Below, piece by piece: positions 5,831 through 6,656 of a stretch of DNA of 6,656 nucleotides. The position numbers and the translations under genes are program-made. The stretch covers positions 1 through 6,656 of the forward strand of contig JBLNDG010000081.1 of assembly GCA_050261415.1 (NCBI GenBank). The letters are read 5' to 3'. Within the stretch, counting starts at the first letter, position 1; each line of letters starts with the position of its first letter. The stretch is from JBLNDG01 sp050261415 (GTDB lineage: Bacteria; Bacillota; Clostridia; Lutisporales; Lutisporaceae). Below the pieces are notes generated by a model, which saw only the letters and a program-made list of their open reading frames with translations, did no database searches and was not told the origin of the DNA.

Positions 5831-6538
5831 ATGTGGACTAGGAAAGAACTTAAGGACAGAGCTAAGAATGTTCTGCGAAAGATTTACTGGAAAGCTTTTT
5901 TAGTCAGTTTGGTTATTGCATTTGCAGGCGGCAACGGTGGCGGAGGCGGCGGAGGGGGTAGAAGCAACAGGCTTTCAAATGGCAATGTTTCCCCTGATGG
6001 TATTTTATCGAACCTGGCAATAATTATATCCGTTGTATCGGTTTTTATATTGGTAGCAATCGCCCTTAGAATCTTTCTCGGATATCCTTTGGAGGTCGGG
6101 GGAAGAAAGTATTTTATCCAGTCAGCCAGACATGAGGATAACAAAAGATGCTTCAGGTTCGCTTTCAACGGAGAGAATTACATGGGTATTGTGCTTGCAA
6201 TGCTTTTAAAAGGCGTTCAGAATTTTTTATGGTACCTGTTATTGATTATTCCTGGTATTGTTAAATCCTATGCCTATAGTATGGTGCCGTATATACTTGC
6301 AGAAAACCCAAATATAGGCAGCAGGGAAGCGATTAAGGAAAGTATTGAAATGACTGACGGGCATAAATTCGACATGTTTGTGCTTGATTTATCTTTTCTC
6401 GGTTGGTTCCTCCTGGGAGCACTTTTCTTTGGAGTGGGCGTGTTCTTTGTACTTCCATATGTAGATGCAACTAAAGCAGAACTCTATCTGGTGCTCCGCA
6501 ATAATAGGGTTGACAGCAGTATGCTCATTGAGGAGTAA
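5831..6538 (+). CDS. DUF975 family integral membrane protein with glycine tract
   Basis: The product has 235 residues, ATG 5831 with GTGAGG at 5818-5823, 7 nt upstream. The opening MWTRKELKDRAKNVLRKIYWKAFLVSLVIA is that of DUF975 proteins: a basic amphipathic start running into the first hydrophobic helix (about 20-32). A glycine tract follows (residues 33-43, GGN then eight Gly), then helices at about 60-84, 117-143 and 183-210. The family-diagnostic region is YSMVPYILAENP (148-159), then SREAIKESIEMTDGHK (164-179) and FFVLPYVDATKAELY (205-219). The function of DUF975 is unknown. It is the last gene of the yjbQ-GNAT-DUF975 run, and hairpins begin 5 bp after its stop. A closely spaced glycine-rich loop is, from memory, common in this family, so the tract is probably not an error. 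Confidence 0.88.
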   Translation: MWTRKELKDRAKNVLRKIYWKAFLVSLVIAFAGGNGGGGGGGGRSNRLSNGNVSPDGILSNLAIIISVVSVFILVAIALRIFLGYPLEVGGRKYFIQSARHEDNKRCFRFAFNGENYMGIVLAMLLKGVQNFLWYLLLIIPGIVKSYAYSMVPYILAENPNIGSREAIKESIEMTDGHKFDMFVLDLSFLGWFLLGALFFGVGVFFVLPYVDATKAELYLVLRNNRVDSSMLIEE

Positions 6539-6542
6539 TCAT

Positions 6543-6565
6543 AACCACCCGTCCAACGGGTGGTT
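6543..6565. repeat. Strong 10-bp perfect hairpin after the DUF975 gene
   Basis: AACCACCCGT at 6543-6552 is exactly complementary to ACGGGTGGTT at 6556-6565 with a 3-nt loop (CCA). It begins 5 bp after the DUF975 stop. Only three Ts lie around its end (TTTG), so alone it is a poor terminator. It may be the tip of a mobile element end or a transcript 3'-end stabiliser. Confidence 0.7.
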
Positions 6566-6571
6566 TGCACT

Positions 6572-6590
6572 AAGGCTATAAGCCTTTTTT
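6572..6590 (+). terminator. Candidate rho-independent terminator
   Basis: AAGGCT (6572-6577), loop ATA, AGCCTT (6581-6586), with Ts through 6590, gives a 6-bp stem and a six-T tract. Its position 34 bp after the DUF975 stop fits termination of the yjbQ-GNAT-DUF975 transcript. The 10-bp hairpin upstream could assist. Confidence 0.55.
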
Positions 6591-6594
6591 ACCG

Positions 6595-6616
6595 GCCAGC
6601 GCCTAAAGACGCTGGC
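6595..6616. repeat. Third hairpin (7-bp stem, 8-nt loop) at the right edge
   Basis: GCCAGCG at 6595-6601 pairs with CGCTGGC at 6610-6616. Together with the two preceding hairpins it makes three stems in 74 bp, denser than an ordinary terminator region and more GC-rich than the genes around it. From 6617 to the window end I see no gene; the sequence continues out of view. Confidence 0.6.
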
Positions 6617-6656
6617 TTTCACTTTGTTCAAGCCACTACGGCATTGCCACTTTTGC

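Noticed and set aside
5884..6168. 94-codon - strand frame with a run of prolines
   Set aside because: The proline run is the complement of the glycine tract of the DUF975 gene. No ribosome site or family pattern is seen.
1..6656. CRISPR array, tRNA, rRNA or riboswitch
   Set aside because: I saw no regularly spaced direct repeats, cloverleaf with a CCA-type end, conserved rRNA segments or known riboswitch cores.

Overview
The window looks like a chromosomal stretch from a low-GC Gram-positive anaerobe, most likely a member of Clostridia (Clostridium or Ruminiclostridium/Acetivibrio type). The reasons are the AT-rich composition, strong purine-rich Shine-Dalgarno sites, use of GTG and TTG starts, and the gene families present: a YcxB-like protein, a DUF975 membrane protein, an EFR1-type ferredoxin tail and a YjbQ protein. 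This placement comes from family recognition by eye, not from a search. All recognisable genes lie on the + strand. No tRNA, rRNA or CRISPR array was seen.

Layout. (1) 27-1579: an intact alpha-helical protein of unknown function (347 aa, possibly with the squalene-cyclase/prenyltransferase-like fold), followed by a GNAT acetyltransferase. (2) 1580-2978: a decayed block. A prenyltransferase-like gene is broken by an in-frame TAA and a later -1 frameshift. It is followed by the last 35 codons of a second GNAT gene, then by coding-looking pieces that switch frame, then by a short AT-rich leader. (3) 2979-4418: an intact YcxB-like two-TM protein starting at TTG, a 230-bp stretch that reads as another decayed gene tail, and an intact six-TM membrane protein starting at GTG. 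(4) 4419-5801: the C-terminal two-thirds of an EFR1 flavodoxin-ferredoxin that has lost its start and flavodoxin part, overlapping (ATGA) an intact YjbQ gene, then another GNAT gene. (5) 5831-6656: a DUF975 membrane protein with a glycine tract, then three hairpins in 75 bp. These may be a terminator cluster or the edge of a mobile element running off the window.

How the genes work together: there is no clear single pathway. The intact genes are small accessory enzymes and membrane proteins of mostly unknown role. The strongest message is gene decay. At least three broken genes (1659-2551, 2558-2665, 4419-4859), and probably two more (2661-2858, 3514-3748), sit between intact neighbours in 6.6 kb. 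I did not find convincing evidence of a new multi-gene system. The points most worth checking are the headless ferredoxin coupled to YjbQ, the frame-broken segment inside which a terminator-like hairpin lies, and the hairpin cluster at the right edge.
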